A stretch of 64,000 bases of DNA from Rhynchospora pubera (Eukaryota > Streptophyta > Magnoliopsida > Poales > Cyperaceae), in contig CM051460.1 of NCBI GenBank assembly GCA_028095005.1, positions 73,425,676 through 73,489,675 on the forward strand. The letters run 5' to 3'. Positions 1 through 12,894 of this stretch are shown in pieces. The first letter of the stretch is position 1; the number at the start of each line of letters is the position of its first letter. A model generated the notes under the pieces. It saw nothing but the letters and a program-made list of their open reading frames with translations. It was not told the origin of the DNA and made no database searches. The position numbers and the translations under genes are program-made.

Positions 1-329
1 ATTTGAAAAATTTCTTAAAGTTAAATAAATGACTATAGAACACAGAATTCTAGTGCAATAGCAAGTTAATCCCATATTACTAAGAAAAATAACTTGAAGC
101 AGAAGTTAGTCAACTTGAAATTGCTCCTATTTAGTAATTCCATGTATTAATTTTTACAGTTGGTCAACTGGAAGTGATCAGTCTACACCCAAAGTACACG
201 TGAGCATTAGACTTTCTTATGGAATAGACTAATGGAAAAAATTCAAAGAGATTCAGCAAAGGGCCTTCATACTATCACCCAAAAAGTGAAGTACACACAG
301 CAAATTTTGGTTAAGTAAAGGTGCAGTAC

Positions 330-2872
330 CTCTAAAACATTATGAGCAAGGTCATGATCACCATTGGAGTGACCAATTGGGTTGGCCAGGGTCTGCCAGT
401 CCATTCCTCCAAATAATAAACAAAAGGTTAATTAACAGTAATGAATGTCTACATGCCAATTGTTGAGAGAGATTTTGAGAAAATAAACTTATCTACCTTC
501 CATCAGCTCATCACTATAAACCCAGCTGTTCTCTTCCTCTTCCTCTTCTTCTTCAATCTCTACAAGCAACGTATACAAATTATTATGAATATCCATCCAG
601 TGCCCGAATCAAAAGATATAATTTACTTTTACAGCCAAAATACTCTGGTAAATTTTATAATAGAATAGTTCCAATAGAACACAAGTAATAGCCATCAGGA
701 AGTTGACAGTTTGAATTTGATGCATTCACTATATGGATTACAAAAATGCTATGCATAACCCCAGCAATATAATAACTATCTCACGCATCTGCGCTAAGAT
801 ATGAAAAACTTCACATTCGTCTAGCCTATCCTTTCTGAGGACCAAAATATTTTTCTTCACTTATGTAATAATAAAGCTCTGAACTAAGCGATGGTTTCAG
901 CGCATAATATTTTGCATGTTTCCATAAGAGTAAACATGAAAATGTATACCCCCTTCTCCCAACACACACACAGAGAGAAAGCACACACAGAGAAAGCAAA
1001 AGGACAGCAAAAGAAACAGGTAACATAACATGCCTGGGTTAATATAAAAACAGAACGATAAAGAGTCCATACCAGCATTTGGGTCAGGATTTAATTCAGC
1101 ACACTGGCAGAATACAGCAAAGAGCGAATCCACTGAAAAAAAAAATGTTGTAGTCAATACCAAGGTTCAAAACAAAAGGGATCTTACCCATGTTACACCA
1201 GCATAATACTAGACACACTTCATAATGGGGTACTAAGGAAAGACAAATCATATAAGGAAAAAAAAGGACCAAAAAAGGGCAAATGGAATTTATCTTTTCA
1301 TCATATGATCCTCGGGCTGCATGCTAATTGCAAACAACTTAAAAAAATGTTAAGTTGTGGAGCATTAGTTGAATTGGGTTTTGTGTGTATAATTGTATAT
1401 AAATATAAGGATGCTATTTGGAAACAAGGAAAAAACCTAAAATCTAACTCATGCAAAGGATTAGGTTATATGGGATACATTGGCTGGGATCAGATGGCAC
1501 AAAACGCATCTCTGTAATTTTTGATAGTTCTGCATCTTCTCCAGATTCTGAATCTGAGTCATCTGTTTCATCTCCTTCGTCTCCTAAATCAATCTACACA
1601 ACAATTTCATCCAAAATATTACAAGGAAATATTAATACAAGTATTGCCGAAGTTTAAAAGATTTGTTTGTGCAAAGGCTTAATTGGAGCTCTAAAAGAAG
1701 CAATTTCAACCAATGCCCCTCTACAACTAGAAATATCATGCATATCCATAAAACTGTTTAGTACCACAAAAGCCCCTGAAAATTGTGAGTAACACAAAAC
1801 CATTCTCAGGTCTCCTTGCAAACGAGGAACAAAGAAGCAATTTGGGGCAGTTGGAAAGAAATCACCACAGGACAGGCAAATTAGGTACTTTTCATTCTTA
1901 AGAATAAATCAGATATTTCATGTTTTCATTGTATTGTTTGGAGTAGCAATAAAATTGTTCTGAGAAACCAAATTTACCCAAAGTTCATTAAAAAAGGGAA
2001 AACAAAGAACTGTAACCTAAGTCCTAAAGAAAATTAGAGTACCTGAGCATATATACATGGCTGTGGGTATGCTTCTGGGTCCCGAGAGACAGCATGAAGA
2101 GAGATTGACACAAAATCCACACTATAACCCTTTTCTGCCTCAGTATCGCTCAGCCAAATGACCCTCCTTCATAGTTTTATTATCACAAAATTAATCAAAC
2201 AAAAAGCAAGGAAATAAAAAAAATTGTAATTGAACATATTTATGATTCTTTTTACCGAAATTGGGGAATAATGGCACAGTTGAAAAAATAGCAAGGTCGG
2301 ACTTGGATGATGGATGTTTTTATGCATATTATTATGATATGGTGAAATTTTTTCTTTTTCCAAATTGACACTACTTTTGAAGTCAGCTTTCAAGATATCA
2401 CTGTTATTTTAAAGGAAGTGCTTCAGTAGGCATTTCACCTATTGACCTTCAAAATGATCTGACATTTTGAACCCACATTTTCTCAGATTATATAGTATGG
2501 CAAAAGCCACCAGCATACAACTAGCAAATTATTGAATTACACAAAACACCACTACGCTTCCACTACCACACATGCACTTAGCAAATGCATGTGAGATCAA
2601 TACTAACCAAGTTCACTTCATTCCACTTTACAGACAAAATATTTACTAAAACTACAAACCAAGGTTCCAATATCTCCTCAATTTAGGATTCGGAGACATT
2701 AGAAGTTGTACCTGGTAGTGACATAGAGAGTTCCAGACGATTCCAGCGCCCGACGGCCGAGAGCGACGGCGGCGCCACTCTCGACTCGCATCACCTCCTC
2801 CTCGGCGGCGGCGTCGAGGCGGGGCCCACCATCGGCGCTACGATCGGAGAAAGGCTGTATCGCTAGCACCAT
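330..2872 (-). CDS. ICLN: pICln, chloride conductance regulatory protein ICln homologue (3' end off the window)
   Basis: Six exons read on the minus strand with clean GT-AG borders and continuous phase: 2712-2872, 2043-2166, 1479-1593, 1073-1132, 497-559 and 330-406, 200 codons in all. ATG at 2872 is the first in frame and opens with MVLAIQPFSD. Seen: a PH-like core with GTLYVTTRRVIWLSD and VDFVSISLHAVSRDPEAYP, an acidic Asp/Glu/Ser stretch, the conserved KITEMRFVPSDPSQLDSLF segment, and a second acidic run (IEEEEEEEE) followed by NSWVYSDELME. Known for the family: ICln binds Sm proteins and helps PRMT5-dependent snRNP assembly in the cytosol; an ion-channel role is historical. Plant members have about 230 residues, so roughly 30 C-terminal residues should lie left of position 1. 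The last exon seen ends at a proper donor (GAG|GTAC), so the gene is cut by the window and is not truncated in nature. Family assignment is firm. Confidence 0.93.
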
Positions 2873-3190
2873 TTCTCTCTCACTTCTCTCGAGAAAACTT
2901 TTGGGGTTTTGGTCTAGGGTTTCTCTTTTGTTTTGTTTCCCTTGTTTCCTGCGAGGGTTTTTTAATTTAATATTTTTGGTTTTAGTAGTTACTAGTTAGT
3001 ACCCTTTCTCTCTTCCTCCCTTTCTTAAAAGAGAAAAAGGCGATTTTCCTTTTTTCCAGTTTAATTTCTTTTGTTTTTGTTTTTTTATTTATTATTTTTA
3101 GACTAGCGCGGCAAAAGAAAATGCAATGCGGTCCTGGATCGAGTTTATAGCTATATAAACGGGCTTACGGGTCTGGCCTGAAATTTTATT
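2873..3190 (-). promoter_or_regulatory. 5' leader and proximal promoter of the ICln gene
   Basis: Upstream of the ICln start on the minus strand. An AAACCCTAG telo-box (complement of 2914-2922) lies about 45 bases before the ATG. CT/TC-rich leader sequence follows, and a TATA-like TTTATATAG (complement of about 3149-3158) sits near -280. Telo-boxes are typical of plant genes for translation and RNA processing, which fits ICln. The exact transcription start is inferred. Confidence 0.45.
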
Positions 3191-3705
3191 TTTAAATTTT
3201 TTGGGTAGTTACCTTACCTACAAGACGATTATCAAAATCTCAACAACAAATAAAAAAGAAGATTATTAAAGATCAAATTTGGAACCACAAGTATGTTTTT
3301 AATTGTTCTCGTCTTGGATTGTTCATTGCTTTTACAAAATATGAGTAAAAAATTTAGCTAGAAGAGACCTGACTCCAGACTCCAGAGTACAATCAAACAT
3401 CCGCTAAAATAAAAGATATTGTTTTAAAAACACGAAACTCATTTCATGATAGCATAAAAGATTAGTCGCATTCCACAATAATAGTACTATCATACAAAGA
3501 AATAATACAAATTCCACAATTAAATGTAGACAAAAAATAGAGGAAATAATACAAAATTTAAAACAGACGAACATTTCTACACATAAACAGTATCTTACTA
3601 TAATTTACAACACCCTCTCAACTCCTCTCAAGAAAACAATTTCAACCAAACAATTCCACAAAACCTCAACCAAAAAACCAAGGAACTGAAAGTGCAAACG
3701 AACTT
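3191..3705. other. Intergenic spacer between the ICln promoter and the maspardin-like 3' end
   Basis: AT-rich sequence with no open frame of note. The part near 3706 should be the 3' UTR of the minus-strand maspardin-like gene. I saw no RNA gene or mobile element here. Confidence 0.4.
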
Positions 3706-6566
3706 TTATGCAATTAGACCCGCTTTAGATCTAACCATATATAGGCAAAAGGCAGCACAAAAGTTCTGTAAGAGCAAGTGTGCATACAATCCCTCGATGA
3801 TTGCAAATTTAACAGTACAAAGTGCAAGGCTGTCATACATTGTGCTTGTTGGTACGGGTTCATCAGAATCTAGCGACTCAGACCCGAAATCCTGCATGTC
3901 ACCCCCACCATTCCGATCTCCATTGGGATCACGTTGGCTTCTGTCAAATTGGGATCCGCTACTGTTACCGCCACTGTTTGAGCTGCCAGCCCCACCATCA
4001 TATCTTGGAATGCCCTGTAATAGGTCTGGTCTTGCTTCTACCCCAACTCTTCTTAGATGAAGCTGTAAATTTCCCAGAGATGCACCAACAATAAATAAGT
4101 TTTGTAAAAGTTAACAGTACAGACATCACTAGCATTTATCCTCTAATGTGCAAAAACTTTCTTTTTTTTTTTTAAAAAAAAGAAAAAGAATCCCAACCAA
4201 GGCTGACCATTTGGAATCCTAGTTCACAACAAGAGATTGTACTGGACCTTACTAGCAGAGACAACAGTTAGCTGCTGGTACTAGACCTCTCTATTTGCTC
4301 ATAAAGTTTACCATTGCCTAACTTGACCAGGTTCCATAAGGTACCAATAATGACCTGAGGGTACTGACACCAAACCAGCAAAGCACCTGCCGGTCTACTG
4401 GGGAGTGGGAACTGACTCCACCTGGAGGTACAGATTAAAGATAAAATGGTACCTGATGGTAGGTGGGAAAAATTGAAGGCACCTTTTTCTTTTAGTAACT
4501 GAACAAATGTCCTATATCAAAATAATCTAGTACCTGAAGGTATAAATTAACCTCGTCAGGCCGGGAAAGAAAAGGAAAATCACCACCAGTTTTAAGCACA
4601 GCCTTTCTTGCACCAGGATACCTCTCGTTTAATTGCTCCTTCAACTCCTGAGGAACTGCACAATAGTCGTTTGTCTGGGAAAGGAAGAATTAAGAAAAAT
4701 ATGATACACTGATACTCAGAAGAAAGGTTTCCCAATTATTAAGAATGAATTTCAAATTCTACTTTCAAAACCAAAAGGTTAGACATACATCCATGATGGT
4801 AATGAGAGAATCAGGTAGTGAGATGGGGCCCACAGATGCAACATTTACATTCAACAATAGTCTTGAAGCTAGATCATCCCTTGATAATGTCTCCACCTGA
4901 AAAATATAAATGCATTATTATTAATTCCATGGTGCAACTAAAAAGAACAACATATCTCAATATTATTAACACAAAAATTGACCTGGCCAACAACAAAATC
5001 TACTGAGTCAGCTATGAATGGCTCGTGGGGCCCATCACGGATTCCTGTCAAGATATATCGCTTCAGCATAAATGAAGGTGCCCAATTAACACTGCAACAC
5101 AGGAACACATTACATAAAAATGGGAGGCACAATTTTGAGAAGTATCACAAATGGGAGGGACTGGGCACATCCGCACATGTTTGGAAAATGCATGTAACTG
5201 ACCAACCCTTCAGAATGCACAAAAGCAGTACAGACTGACAGCTTCTGGAAAAGTGAAAGGTCATCTTTTTGTTTCATTTCATTTTTCATTTTTTATTCTA
5301 TGCTGTCCTTTTTTTTAGTGGAGATAGAAATGTAAAAGTTAAAAAGAAGTTCTTCTAATAACAGAGCAAGAGAAGACATACACAGGAGCCCAAGGCATGG
5401 CGGCGGCAAATTTATGCGTCTCCAAAAAGGAATTTGAAAGAACTAAGGACTTGACCCGTCTTGGCCGGTGCTGTGCAAATATTTGTGCTAGAAATCCACC
5501 AAGAGAGGTACCATATATATGTACCTAATCGATAAAACCAACAAGATTCAACAATCATTTAAAATTCAATGCTCCGCAAATGGAAACTAGTGTTATAATG
5601 GAATTGCTTTCCGAGAATTTACAAAAGAAAGAAAGCAGTACTTCTTACATGGTGAACATTCAAGGAGTCCAAGAATTTTTCAAATGCATGAATCCACTCA
5701 AGGTGATTCCACACCCGAGGTAAGTCTATGGATATCACTCGGTAACCCTAAAGAATCATAATTTAAATGAAAGATCATTACCAATTTATTCATCCACAAC
5801 TTAAAAACAGGAGAAACTCAACTTGTTTTAATTATCGGCTTATTGCTAATTTCTGTACCTTCATCGAGAGAGCCATTATCTGTTTATAGTACACATCAGC
5901 AGTACCAGCAATGCCCGGTATGCAAATTAGTGGCGGGACTGCCTTCGGCCCAAAATCATAATATCTCCATTGTTTGAGCCCAATCTGCGAAAAGACCACA
6001 GAATCTTACATCAACCACCAAGGAACATTCAAGTTAACAAAGGAAATTAGAAAACAAATATCTACAGTCGGTTAATTTAATGACACAAAATGATCTTCGG
6101 ATATCGGTCAAATGCTGGTATTAAATTCCCAATATTTCTTCACATTCCAGCTTAACCAAGTTAGCTGTATTGAATGCAATGGTAACATCTAAAATTTGCC
6201 ACTAAAAGGTACTATAATTCAGTAGATCAATTGAATATTCTGAAAAATAGGGAATCAGCAGTGGGAAATTTTGCTTGATTGACAGTTGACTGAACTAAGA
6301 TAACCCATAATTAGATCAAATAACTCAACATTTCAGAGTAAGAACTTAATTGAAGGAGAAAAAGAAGGCGGTAAATTGGGTTGATTGGTAGTTGACTAAG
6401 CTAAAAACAATGCACTATCCACATCAAAAGCGAACTATCGATCAACTAAAGCTTGTGTGCGACTTAACGAGTATCTGAAGAAGAAAAGACTTACAGAGAT
6501 CTTGTGCAAAGGGACTTGCGATTTGAAGTACACGTAATCACCGGGTAAAGGCAACACCGCTTTCAT
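3706..6566 (-). CDS. SPG21-like: Maspardin-like alpha/beta hydrolase (SPG21/ACP33 family)
   Basis: Eight exons on the minus strand: 6495-6566, 5859-5984, 5649-5747, 5382-5524, 4983-5091, 4789-4896, 4534-4674 and 3706-4062. All phases agree and give about 384 residues with the stop at 3706. Diagnostic segments in order: GDYVYFKSQVPLHKIS at the N-terminus, QWRYYDFGPKAVPPL, ICIPGIAGTADVYYKQI, the nucleophile-elbow region VHIYGTSLGGFLAQIFAQHR, LTGIRDGPHEPFIADSVDF, ITIMDTNDYCAVP, and GGDFPFLSRPDEVNLYLQLH. Maspardins are cytosolic/endosomal proteins. In animals they bind CD4 and aldehyde dehydrogenase, and their enzymatic activity is doubtful; the plant role is unknown. The Ser of GTSLGG is present here. 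After the fold comes a Gly/Ser/Asn-rich linker and a Ser/Asp-rich segment, then an unusual hydrophobic tail of about 35 residues that I do not recognise. Family very sure, tail less so. Confidence 0.92.
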
Positions 6567-6594
6567 CTCTCTCTCTCTCTCTCTCGCTCTCTCT
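6567..6594. repeat. (CT)n microsatellite in the maspardin-like 5' leader
   Basis: Almost pure CT dinucleotides directly upstream of the start codon; on the transcribed strand this is a GA-rich leader. Such tracts are common in plant 5' UTRs and often vary in length. Confidence 0.85.
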
Positions 6595-6849
6595 GAAGAG
6601 AAGAAGTTCTAGAAGGTTCGAGGGATCAAGAGGAGGGGAGAGAAAGGGAAGCTGCCATGGAAAGAAAAAGAAGGGAGAGGAGAAGAGAGAAGGATTGCTT
6701 GAGAAATCGAAGAGTTTGGCTTGGCCGCTTGGAGGAGGTGGAAGTGGAAGGAACGACGCGATCTGGCGAGGGAACTGCTTCGCGCCTGTCGTCTTGTGTA
6801 CCCAGCAAGCCATCTATAGTTTTATTATACCAATTCAATGCAAGGATCC

Positions 6850-9008
6850 TGCGTCAAATTTTGGGATTTTGGCAGTTGCATATCATTTAATTTTTTCTTT
6901 TTGACATAATCATATCATTTACCAATACTGTCACTGCCGGCACGGGAGGTTAGCTCAAACAAGTAATATTATTTTTTTTTGAAAGAAAAATCACTATTTC
7001 TTTAAAAAAAAAGCATTGTTATTTCGTGACCCCATAATTTTATTAAATATAATAAAACCATTGTTATCCCCTCCTCTTAATATAATAATATTATTATTAA
7101 ATATTTCGGAAGCATATATTATTTTTATTATGTAAAATAACATGCGAATATCTATGTGCATTCTAATGCACCGGAGCTTCGGTGCATACATAAACACTTG
7201 GATCTGCTTCAAGGTGACCGATCCAAACCATTTAATATGATCTCCATATTATAATGGCGACCAAATTTTATATATTTTTTAAAAAAATTTAGAAAATGGT
7301 TAATCAATTTTTTTAATTTCAGAAAATATCCAATTTGATATTTTCCTGAGAATTTTTTTTTTGGGGGGGGGGGGGCTGGGTTTAAAAAAATGATCATTTT
7401 TAATTGCAAAAAACTATTAAAAATTCTAGAATGACAATCCTTTAAAAATTTTAATAAATAAATAAATAAATAAAACGTTATATATAGTTTGGTTTTCTAA
7501 GCTTTTGATATGCAAATCGAAGCTCGAATTGTTGGAGCTCTAATCTTAAACTTTTAATTTAAATTACCAATCTCTCGAAACTTTCTAACAAAAGCACCAT
7601 AGGCTAACTTTCTCTCCGAACACTCTGCCTTCCTGGACCCTCTTCAACTTCTCGCTCAATTGTTCAAGCAATTCCTTTGCGAAAATCATAATAATAATGT
7701 TGATAAACCGTCAATATTCAAACGTCCAATTGAATCTGATTAAAAGTGTGACATTTTTTTTTTTTATTTAGACGGTGGAGGCAAACATCTGCTGCCCACA
7801 ACATGAACTGAAAAGCATCAAAACATAGCATGGTCCAGAGCCACAGCCATGTTTTCAGAATACATAGTTTATATATCATAAGACAAGAGCTTATGGGTGA
7901 GAAAGCAAGATGAGATGCATGCAAGTCAGACTACTCAGACCCCAGCTGTTGGTCATGGTCGTTACCTTTTAAAGTCCAGACGAGTTTTCAACTGTTTGCA
8001 TAGATGGTTTGATGCCATTGCAACTAGGGATACTGCTAACAAAGTAACAAGCATGTGGCGGGACCAAATATCGCCATTTCTTTTCAGTATCAAGCATGTG
8101 GTGGACCTATTATCGCCATTTCTTTTCAGTATAATAAACTTTTCAGGAGGTTGACTCTGTGCTTTGAATTATTACATTAGATTCATTTAACTAAAATTTT
8201 GTTTTTCTGGTCATTTAAAATTCTTCAAATGTATGTTACACATGGTTTAAGCATGCCGTTGAATTTTTCCTTGAACAACTATTCAATTTTAATCTTTCGG
8301 AATTAGTCGCAATGATTATTTTAATCTGGATAGTAATTAAATCAATATATTTATGATTAATTCTTGCAAGTTATATAAGATTTTACGGGGTTCGTAGAAT
8401 TTTATATTTTGATTATCAATTTTAGAAGGCTAATTGAACTTAGATATGCTTTCACTAATCTGAATTATGAACCAATAGTACAGAGAAAGAAAAATGAATA
8501 AAGAGGTATGAACAGAATTTCACAAATCGTGCTTTCATATTACCATTCCAAGATTTTAGCAGCTAAAAGATAGGAGAATGAAGGGCAAGTCCGAAGAATG
8601 CTAAAGCAAGAATGAAAAAAATGAGACCTATAAATACTTCTATTTATCATTGTACACAGAATACCCTGCAATACTCATTAAAAAATTAACATTTCACGAA
8701 ATTACGAAGGTCACCAGACCTAAAAAATGCAGCTTTTCTATCACTACTGCCCATCAAAACAGTGGAGAAACCAATTATTGCGCTTTACCTCTATTTGAAA
8801 AATACAGCCCCCGTTTGTTCAAGCTTACAAGCATATTACCCTTTAACAACCGAAGTCATTTTCATAGAGCAATTCTGTTTAAGGAGAAGATGTAATTAGC
8901 CCAGTAAATATCAAACAAAGTTTCTTTACAAAATTTTAAAATTTCCAGCCAGTTTCTAATTTGTAAAATTAAAGCAGATAAGTTTCCGATTACAATACCT
9001 CATAAAGG
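6850..9008. other. Intergenic region between the maspardin-like and ICT1-like genes
   Basis: About 2.1 kb of AT-rich sequence without a gene I can support. It holds a T10-G13 homopolymer junction (7353-7375), a (TAAA)n run near 7455-7475 and a 43-bp tandem duplication at 8049-8133. Several short open frames are scattered and unconvincing. Confidence 0.5.
8049..8133. repeat. 43-bp direct tandem duplication
   Basis: Two adjacent diverged copies share AAGCATGTGG at their start and ATCGCCATTTCTTTTCAGTA at their end. The second copy starts at about 8092. No function is evident. Confidence 0.75.
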
Positions 9009-12000
9009 TTAATCCCAATCACCACGAGTCCTTCTAAACTTTTTCTTTTCGGATAGAGCTTTTTTCCTCTCTAATCTCTTCTTTTCTTCTTTTGCGGCCC
9101 TTTTTAACACAAATAGAAGCACAATCAATCATCTAGGAACTATAAAGTGTTATACTAGAACAAGAAGGAATGTACTGTGCATTGTTTTCTTACAATTTCT
9201 CAATCTTTTTCTTTTGCTCCTCTGAGGGAGGTGGCGGTACATAGGATGCAGCATCTATAATTGCCTGTTAAACAAAATAATTCATTAGCAAAATCAAAAT
9301 CTTCAGCAACAAAGTTGAAACAAAAATAAAATAAAATAAAATAAAATAAAGATATATTATAAATCTGACCTGAAGTTTCTCCAGAGCATCATCTATGTTT
9401 CCCCTAAAAAAGAATTAAAAAAATGGCCTTTGAGGATTCACAAAAAAAAAAAAAAAATTGGACTAATTTCTTACCATCTCCTTTTGTTGTTGCATATTTT
9501 TATCCTACTATAATCCAAAGGATGCACTTAATTTTCAAAAGTGGTTAATTACCAAATCGTATATATTGCATTCTACTAAAACACAGGCAACCATATAATA
9601 TGTTAAAATGTGTTGCATCTCATACTTTTGATGGAGGTTGAATGCCTCCACAAATATGGACATAATTTTTTTACAAAGTAAGACCCATGATATAAGGCCG
9701 TAAACAGTAGTTTTGGTATTGTAAACTGTCAAACACTCTCAAACTTACTTTACACAGGAGTCAGGAATTAACAGGTGTTTATTGCATGTTTCGATAACTG
9801 AAGGGATTAAATGAGATCACTGAAAAGTTGAGGGAAGTAATGTGTTCATCAAACCAGAAAAGTTCATAACATATGTGCAAGAGAAATTAACATAGAAAAT
9901 TAAAATATTTACTTTTGGGTTCTCGTTTTTGTAGAAGAGATAATGAGTTCCCCAAACTTGTTTATGCGGTTCTTTTCCTGTAAAAGTATTTAGCAAGCAA
10001 TATAAATTTTGGTTTGAGGAACAAGTTTCTTTAATTAAATGCATCAAAAAAATATGAAATGAAATAATTTTATATTTGTTGGACCGTTTGTAAAATCTTT
10101 TCTCTGATTCTCTCACTCAGCCAATGTGCTTCCTTTACATTAAATCGCATATCCACCTTTGTATTTACTGCAACAATTATAGACTGAATGAATATAGGGA
10201 AAAAGTATGTATCCATCAAAGTAACTTATATATCAAACTAAAAGGCAATTACTACAATTACTTTGAGAACATGGAAGTAAGGCCCAGTAATTGTACCAAT
10301 GAACTAAAGTAACCAAGTAGTTGAATTCAACAGTAGTAACAGATATAGTGAAGAAGGAAATATCTCCACAATTTCCAATGAACAAGTGCAATAATAATAA
10401 TTAAAAAACATTCTAGGGGCATTGAGGGACAGAGATTACAAGGTTTAGGGATGAAACATAAAAGTTCTGGGGAACAACAGCCACTTCAGAAACTTCAAAC
10501 CATATAAGAAGTACACCAGTGAGGTTGGTAAAAAACTTGAAGAAGAAAAGTAACCTTTGTTGACATTCTGACCACCAGGTCCACCACTTCTTGCAAAATT
10601 AACAGTGACGTGTTCTGCACAAGAAAATGCAAAAGATTTCATGAGACTTCATATACTGCTAATCTAGAAGTTTAATCAAGAACCAGGACAAATTAAATAA
10701 AGAGAAGCGACCTATCTTAATTAGTAAAAAGAGAGTACCCAATAACTCACAGGTACATATGGACATGGAAACTAGTAAAAACAGAGTATACAATAAAACC
10801 AACTCACAGGTACATTTTCATGTAAACTCGGAAGAAATCATATACAATGGTATAAATGTCTAAAATATACTTTAATCAATACATATTGCCACTCAGGTTT
10901 GGTCTGGCAAGATCTAGTCCCCTACCATGTGTTTTAACCTTAAATTAAAGTCATCACCACTGATTTCATCCCTAATCTTGTTTGCTTGGGAATATTATGA
11001 GGGGTCGACCTGCAAAACTTACATAGTCTGGTGTACCGTGTACTTCACCTGTACAGTCAAACTAGAAATGGAAAAAAAGGTTTTGCGTTTTAGAGGTGCC
11101 ATTTATGTAGAATGTTTGGACAATAGGAATAATATAGGTTCAATAATGGTGAGGTACCACCTATTAAAAGATTAGAAGCTATGACTACTTTCATAGTTAC
11201 ACTAATGGACAGAGGCAATAAAAGTTGAGGCCATGTCCCAGGTGCTGCCAATGGTACCGACAGGTGTTCAAGAACTGCCTCGGCAATTTGAAGAGCTGGT
11301 ACAGGATGCCAGATAAACTAAATACCCTGCTATATTCCTTTCAAAAGGGAGCAAATCTAATGTACAAAAACTTCTTTTGCAAATTTACTATGAAGAATAG
11401 CTCCTTCTCCATTCCACTGGGTATATGTGAGAAGTTTGGCCTTGTATATAATAAATAACCTAGGCACTGATAGAGGTTTTAGATAATAATGGCATTCTGT
11501 ACCAATACCAGTATTACATACTGAGATAGGAACTCCTGTCAGCACCAATTGTAAATTGTAAAAATGCATCCTTGTAATCAATTCACTGAACTGTGTTGCA
11601 TGAGTAATTAGGAATAAAAATAGGAGATTCACTCTCCAATCTGAAAATCTAATAAACTAGATTTACTAAATAGATTCGACATGCTATTGAAAGTGCACTG
11701 TGGCATGCTTTCCAGATAAAGGCATGGATTCCGGTGAATTCAAACCAGCTTAATCAACTCTACTGTTATCAGGTAGGCTGTACAGAATTGTATGGTGTAA
11801 TAAAATATAATCTTTATTGGTATTGCGAATGGTGTGTATTATACCTAAACTAATCTTAGGAGTCGGGCCTGACTCAGCTGCCCGGGCCCGCTCTTCAGCC
11901 TCTTGTATCATCTGGCGCATCATACCAAGCCTAGCTGAGCCTTTCTTCTCCTCACCTGATTCTGATGACATGCATCTCACAACATTCCCAATTCCACCTA

Positions 12001-12181
12001 TTCCTGCTATTCCCTCAAATCCACCATTAAACCCAATCAACCCAATTCTGGCAGTTCTTCCATCGCTTCCAATTCCCCCTATAGTTGCATTCTTTAATCC
12101 GATTAAACTAACTCTTGGGCTGAGAACTACTGGTACGATACGAGTTAGTCGTATCAAGGGAAAGCTTCTCATGCTCGCCAT
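9009..12181 (-). CDS. ICT1-like: Mitochondrial ICT1-type peptidyl-tRNA hydrolase (class I release-factor domain, GGQ)
   Basis: Seven exons on the minus strand: 11845-12181, 10555-10614, 10085-10167, 9913-9977, 9370-9403, 9194-9264 and 9009-9099. Phases agree and give 246 residues, ending in TRGDWD. The N-terminal 90 residues are basic and hydroxylated (MASMRSFPLIRLTRIVP...), as expected of a mitochondrial targeting peptide. The catalytic loop is intact: VTVNFARSGGPGGQNVNK, with the GGQ that acts in ester hydrolysis of peptidyl-tRNA. It continues with TKVDMRFNV, WLSERIREKIL, KNRIN and ISSTKTRTQKGNIDDALEKL, then a lysine/arginine-rich C-terminal helix (about 25 basic residues) of the type that enters the empty mRNA channel of stalled ribosomes. 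ICT1 homologues rescue stalled mitoribosomes and are part of the large subunit (mL62). The donor after exon 3 (ACG|GTCC) is weak. A plastid location is possible, but mitochondrial is favoured. Confidence 0.92.
9325..9350. repeat. (AAAAT)n microsatellite in ICT1-like intron 5
   Basis: Five or so tandem AAAAT units within the intron between exons 5 and 6. Confidence 0.8.
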
Positions 12182-12197
12182 TAGAGACAGTGCGCGA

Positions 12198-12203
12198 GTG
12201 TGA

Positions 12204-12241
<38 letters not shown>
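12198..12241. repeat. (GT)n(GA)n compound microsatellite in the ICT1-like 5' leader
   Basis: About eight GT units run directly into about twelve GA units, 17 bases upstream of the start codon. Both blocks are prone to length change. Confidence 0.9.
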
Positions 12242-12338
12242 CAGAGGAGATTGTGGAGGGAAGGAGTGGAGATGTTTCAATGGAGGAGAAGTGTTGAAGC
12301 GAAAATCAGGAAAGAAGAGAAGGGTTTGTATTTTAATT

Positions 12339-12390
12339 TGGGCTTGATTCTTGTCAGTTTTTATTGGGCCGAAGATAGTTACAGTGGGCC
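12339..12390 (-). promoter_or_regulatory. Cluster of three site II (TGGGCY) promoter elements
   Basis: TGGGCT at 12339-12344 and TGGGCC at 12365-12370 and 12385-12390, 160-210 bases upstream of the ICT1-like ATG. Clustered site II elements bind TCP factors and are typical of plant nuclear genes for mitochondrial proteins and ribosomal components, which agrees with the product. A MULE begins only about 20 bases further upstream. Confidence 0.6.
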
Positions 12391-12491
12391 TATTAATGTT
12401 GGGTTTGCAGAAATTTAAAAATAATATTAAAATAATATTATATATTAAAAATAATATCAATATAATAATATTTTTTAAAATAGTATCACAA

Positions 12492-12602
12492 GATCGGAAT
12501 CTGAGATTCCGACCGCAATTACGGAATCCCAGATACCGATCTTAGCTAAGATCGGAATCTCGGATTCCTATCTTAGCTAAGATCGGAATCCGATCTTAGC
12601 TT
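12492..12602. repeat. Palindromic GATCGGAATC block, left arm of MULE-1
   Basis: Two to three imperfect palindromes built on GATCGGAATCYSGGATTCCGATC joined by TTAGCTAA. They mirror the larger array in the right arm. Confidence 0.85.
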
Positions 12603-12894
12603 TAAATATTAAAAATAATATTTAATTAATTTATTTAATTAAATATAAATTAAATTAATTTAATTAAATATAAAATTAATTAATTTATTTAATACATATA
12701 AAAATTATTTTGTGGCTATTACAATTTAGTTCGAGACAAATTAAAGACGCATTTGAATCATCTTTCAATTTTCGAGTCATTGTGAGAGGAATAGAGGATG
12801 TGCATGTCTATAGAGGACATCGAAACTTCATGAAATAAGAGATATTTGAGTAAGGACATGAGAAAAAGTGAGATAAAGAGGAATAAATAATGAT

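Noticed and set aside
11817..12203. 128-codon plus-strand frame
   Set aside because: Antisense shadow of ICT1-like exon 1.
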